Source: Terriglobia bacterium (GTDB taxonomy: Bacteria; Acidobacteriota; Terriglobia; JAJPHL01). Taken from it: DNA of 64,000 nt. Positions 61,697-64,000 of the stretch are shown piece by piece (within the stretch, counting starts at the first letter, position 1; each line of letters starts with the position of its first letter). Location: the NCBI GenBank assembly GCA_021325275.1, contig JAJPHL010000059.1:124001-188000 (forward strand), read 5' to 3'. A model generated the notes under the pieces. That model searched no databases, was not told the DNA's origin, and saw only the letters and a program-made list of their open reading frames with translations. The translations under genes were made by a program, and so were the position numbers.

Positions 61697-62638
61697 ATGT
61701 CTCGGCTCCTTTTAAGTGCTCTGTTGGCGATCGCGCCCACTGTCATCGCGCAACCCGCGCAAGCCTCGCCCGATCCCCTCGATGCCGAACTGCATCGCAT
61801 CGCCGCCGCGTTTCACGGCGATGTCGCCATGGCCGCGCGCCAAGTTTCCTCCGGATTCCCGCCGCACTACATCGCGATCAACGGCGATAAGCGCGTCAAA
61901 ACGGCGTCGACGATCAAACTCGCGGTGCTGACCGAAGCGTTTTATCAAATCAAAGACAACAAGCTGCATCTCGACGATCCGATCACGCTCGCGGCCGGCG
62001 ATCGCGTGCAAGGATCGGGCATTTTGCAGGATTTTCAGCCGGGCCTGCGCATGACCTTTGAAGACGCGCTCACGCTGATGATCGTGGAAAGCGACAATAC
62101 GGCGACGAATCTCGTGCTGGATCGCGTGGGGATCGCGCCGGTGAACGAGCGTATGGCGTCGCTAGGTCTCGTCAACACGAAAGTCTTCAAGAAAGTTTTC
62201 GTTCCACTGAATCGCCCATTGACCGACGAGGAAAAGGAATTCGGCCTCGGCGTGACCACGCCGAACGAGATGATCAAGCTGCTCGAAATGATCCATCGCC
62301 GGCAGATTCTCGACCGCGATTCGTGCGACCGCATGATCGCGATCCTGCGCAAGCAGCGCGATCACGATTCGATGCAGCGTTATTTGATGGGCGAGAAGGG
62401 CGTGACGATCGCCAGCAAATCGGGCGCGCTCGACGACGTGCGAAACGACGTGGGACTGATCAACACGCCCAAAGGCACGATCGCTTTCGCGGGATTCGCG
62501 TTCAACTCAAAGGACCATAGCTGGTCGCCGGACAACGAAGCGCACATTACGCTGGCCAAACTCGCTCGCGCCGTTTACGACGAATGGGTCGTGAAGGAGA
62601 CCGTTCAGCCGAAGGAAGCGGCCGCGGCCCAGAAGTGA
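61697..62638 (+). CDS. exported class A beta-lactamase-like serine hydrolase lacking Glu166
   Basis: A 313-residue protein with a signal peptide (1-20, RLLLSALLAIAPTVIAQ). Class A motifs: Ser71-Thr-Ile-Lys74, Ser132-Asp-Asn134 (VESDNTATNLVLDRVG), Lys241-Ser-Gly243. The omega loop of true class A enzymes reads E-x-x-L-N; here it reads F168-V-P-L-N172, so the deacylation Glu is replaced by Phe. Known class A enzymes need it for turnover, so this is more likely a penicilloyl-binding or DD-peptidase-like protein than a resistance enzyme. Its position next to the NagZ fusion and murQ supports a cell-wall role. Confidence 0.88.
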   Translation: MSRLLLSALLAIAPTVIAQPAQASPDPLDAELHRIAAAFHGDVAMAARQVSSGFPPHYIAINGDKRVKTASTIKLAVLTEAFYQIKDNKLHLDDPITLAAGDRVQGSGILQDFQPGLRMTFEDALTLMIVESDNTATNLVLDRVGIAPVNERMASLGLVNTKVFKKVFVPLNRPLTDEEKEFGLGVTTPNEMIKLLEMIHRRQILDRDSCDRMIAILRKQRDHDSMQRYLMGEKGVTIASKSGALDDVRNDVGLINTPKGTIAFAGFAFNSKDHSWSPDNEAHITLAKLARAVYDEWVVKETVQPKEAAAAQK

Positions 62639-62687
62639 CGCTGTTGTCGAAATTGGGACCCAACAGCCCCCTAGTCCAAGGGGTCGA

Positions 62688-62717
62688 TTGACAGCAAGGT
62701 AAACGGCGACACATAAT
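62688..62717 (+). promoter_or_regulatory. sigma70-type promoter TTGACA-N18-CATAAT
   Basis: TTGACA (62688-62693) and CATAAT (62712-62717), 18 bases apart, 17 bases before the ATG at 62735. This is the best -35/-10 pair in the window. Confidence 0.75.
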
Positions 62718-62734
62718 TGCCAGTTGAAGCCTGT

Positions 62735-63895
62735 ATGAGCGATTCCGCCCAATTCGAACAAGCTCTCGATCGCCTGGCGACTGCGCTGAAGGACGTGTTT
62801 CGCGAGTTGCACAATTCTGTTCCTTCGGCCACCGCTTTGGCGGCCGCGGCGGCTGCCGCCGCACCTGCTCCTGCTCCGCCGCCCGCTCCCGCTGCGCCTG
62901 CCGCGCCCCAGGGTCCCACCGCGGATCCGTTGTGCGAAGGATTCGATCGCATTTTGGCGGCTGGAAATCAGATGGACGTGATGCAGGCGCTGCTCGACGG
63001 CGCTACCGGATACGCGGCGCGCTGCGCGGTGCTGGTGGTAAAGGGCGACAAATTGTCGCCGTGGCGCTCCAGCGGTTTTGAAGAACCGCAAAAAGCTGGA
63101 TGGCCCAGTATCAACATTCCCGCCGATGGGGACAACGGATGGCGTCAAGCCGTGGGTATGACCGGACCGCTTCCGCAATCGCTGTCGCGCACCTTTTTCG
63201 CATTTGTCGGAACGGCCAAGAACGGCCGCGCGTATCTGATCCCGCTGACCGTTCGCGAACGTCCCGTGGCGATGCTGTATAGCGACGGCGGCGCATCGGG
63301 ATTGATGGAAGAAAGCCCGTTGCGCGTGCTGGCGCGCACGGCGGGCATTCGTTTGGAAACCATGTCGGGAGGCGCTGCAGCCAAACCTGCGACCCCGGCT
63401 CCGGCCGCCGCGACTCCGGCTCCCGCGCCTGCTGCTCCGGCGCCTGCCGTGCAAGCCGCACCGCCGCCGGCACCGGTTCCTGTACAAGCTGCGGCTCCAG
63501 TGTTGCCGGCTCCGGCCGCTGCTGAACCTCCGCCGCCGTTGCCCGCGCCCGCCGTCACGCCGGCCGCGCCGCCGCTGCGCAAACCTTCGGGGCCCGATCT
63601 CAGTTCGATTCCGCCCGAGGAGCAAGAGATCCACAAGAAGGCGTTCCGCTTCGCCAAACTTCTGGTCGACGAATTGATGCTCTACAACAAAGACAAAGTG
63701 GCGCAAGGCAAAAAGCAGCACGACGTCTACGCGCTGCTGCAAGAGGACATCGACAAGAGCCGCCTGGCGTACGAAAAGAAATTTGCCAACACGCCGGCCG
63801 CCAAGGTGGACTATTTCCATCAGCAGATGGTTGCGCAGATCGGCGAGGGCGATCCCGCCGGGATCGGGCCTGGCTATCCGGGTCCTTTGGTCTAG
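62735..63895 (+). CDS. GAF-like protein with Pro/Ala linkers and helical C-terminal domain
   Basis: A 386-residue soluble protein. A short N-terminal helix (1-28) is followed by an Ala/Pro linker (35-62). Then comes a GAF-like sensor-fold domain (about 65-212, CAVLVVKGDKLSPWRSSGF, RAYLIPLTVRERPVAMLYSD), a long Pro/Ala/Val linker (213-290) and a helical C-terminal domain (293-375) with HKKAFRFAKLLVDELMLYN. The last part is of a type I associate with acidobacterial regulators, but I cannot name the family. It has a strong promoter of its own. Possible role as a scaffold or sensor without output domain. Confidence 0.72.
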   Translation: MSDSAQFEQALDRLATALKDVFRELHNSVPSATALAAAAAAAAPAPAPPPAPAAPAAPQGPTADPLCEGFDRILAAGNQMDVMQALLDGATGYAARCAVLVVKGDKLSPWRSSGFEEPQKAGWPSINIPADGDNGWRQAVGMTGPLPQSLSRTFFAFVGTAKNGRAYLIPLTVRERPVAMLYSDGGASGLMEESPLRVLARTAGIRLETMSGGAAAKPATPAPAAATPAPAPAAPAPAVQAAPPPAPVPVQAAAPVLPAPAAAEPPPPLPAPAVTPAAPPLRKPSGPDLSSIPPEEQEIHKKAFRFAKLLVDELMLYNKDKVAQGKKQHDVYALLQEDIDKSRLAYEKKFANTPAAKVDYFHQQMVAQIGEGDPAGIGPGYPGPLV

Positions 63896-63903
63896 CGAGT
63901 TTC

Positions 63904-63928
63904 GCGCGTCGCCGGGGTGACGACGCGC
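63904..63928 (+). other. 8-bp perfect hairpin after 62735 gene
   Basis: GCGCGTCG and CGACGCGC enclose a 9-base loop, 9 bases after the stop codon. There is no U-tract, so it is a stabilising or weak terminator-like structure at best. Confidence 0.4.
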
Positions 63929-63936
63929 ATTTGAGG

Positions 63937-64000
63937 ATGAAGGCAGTTCTGTTTTTCGTGCTGGGCGCCGTCTCGTTGAGCTACGTGGCGCCCGTTTCGT
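63937..64000 (+). CDS. start of an exported protein, cut by window end
   Basis: ATG at 63937 opens a frame reading MKAVLFFVLGAVSLSYVAPVS, a likely signal peptide with GAGG just before the ATG. Only 21 codons are visible, so no function can be given. Confidence 0.5.
   Translation, partial: MKAVLFFVLGAVSLSYVAPVS

Noticed and set aside
62507..63820. 437-codon minus-strand frame opposite the 62735 gene
   Set aside because: Arg/Gly low-complexity complement of the Ala/Pro linker coding sequence.
1..64000. CRISPR array, insertion sequence or prophage
   Set aside because: No regularly spaced repeats of CRISPR size, no transposase or integrase motif and no phage structural gene seen on either strand.

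Overview
The window looks like chromosomal DNA of a high-GC Acidobacteriota, most likely of the Bryobacterales/Solibacteraceae group. The evidence is a Solibacter-type C-terminal domain on a secreted beta-propeller protein (9990-13247), a PadR plus duplicated-core orphan permease pair (17038-20018), DUF885, DUF3224 and S9 secreted hydrolases, and a Gram-negative LPS pathway. Taxonomy is inferred from gene content. There is no transposase, phage gene or CRISPR array, and no stretch above 300 bases lacks a gene.

1-15060 is mainly envelope biosynthesis. A minus-strand operon runs waaA-lpxK-waaF-gmhB-hldE (the last cut by the window start). It is followed by a pair of secreted/DUF3999-like genes, a DUF3052-like gene, a GT39/ArnT-like transferase, an LpxL-like acyltransferase, a secreted SBBP propeller, and a tight divergent lpxA/lpxD pair. 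15066-21332 carries an endonuclease III-like protein with altered catalytic residues, purD, the PadR-permease pair and a serine hydrolase. 21329-26647 is a 1772-residue secreted propeller protein with seven tandem IPT/TIG-like units, a BACON domain, a cohesin-like sandwich and a degenerate dockerin-like pair.

26730-35609 is mostly RNA modification and DNA uptake: comEC, rlmD, an unknown conserved protein and rlmI form one operon, with queA divergent. 35616-50737 mixes secreted peptidases, a B12-type radical SAM protein, Ku, a MerR-HTH/TPR fusion, tRNA-His, ilvD, an alkylpurine glycosylase and several toxin-antitoxin-like modules (nucleotidyltransferase pair, DUF4258/YgiT-like pair, HepT/MntA, Fic). 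50890-62638 is a peptidoglycan and amino-sugar district: murA, nagA, a sodium:solute symporter, murQ, a secreted NagZ-serine hydrolase fusion and a class A beta-lactamase-like protein, with queF, a SPASM radical SAM protein and a DUF433/DUF5615 pair embedded.

Two signals stand out. First, at least eight genes show a TANNNT hexamer exactly six bases before ATG or GTG and no Shine-Dalgarno sequence, which is the layout of leaderless transcripts. Second, the murA-to-class-A block looks like a peptidoglycan salvage locus with unusual parts: a NagZ-serine hydrolase fusion, a class A fold lacking the deacylation Glu, and a heptanucleotide repeat inside the murQ start region. All assignments come from reading the sequence; no database search was run.
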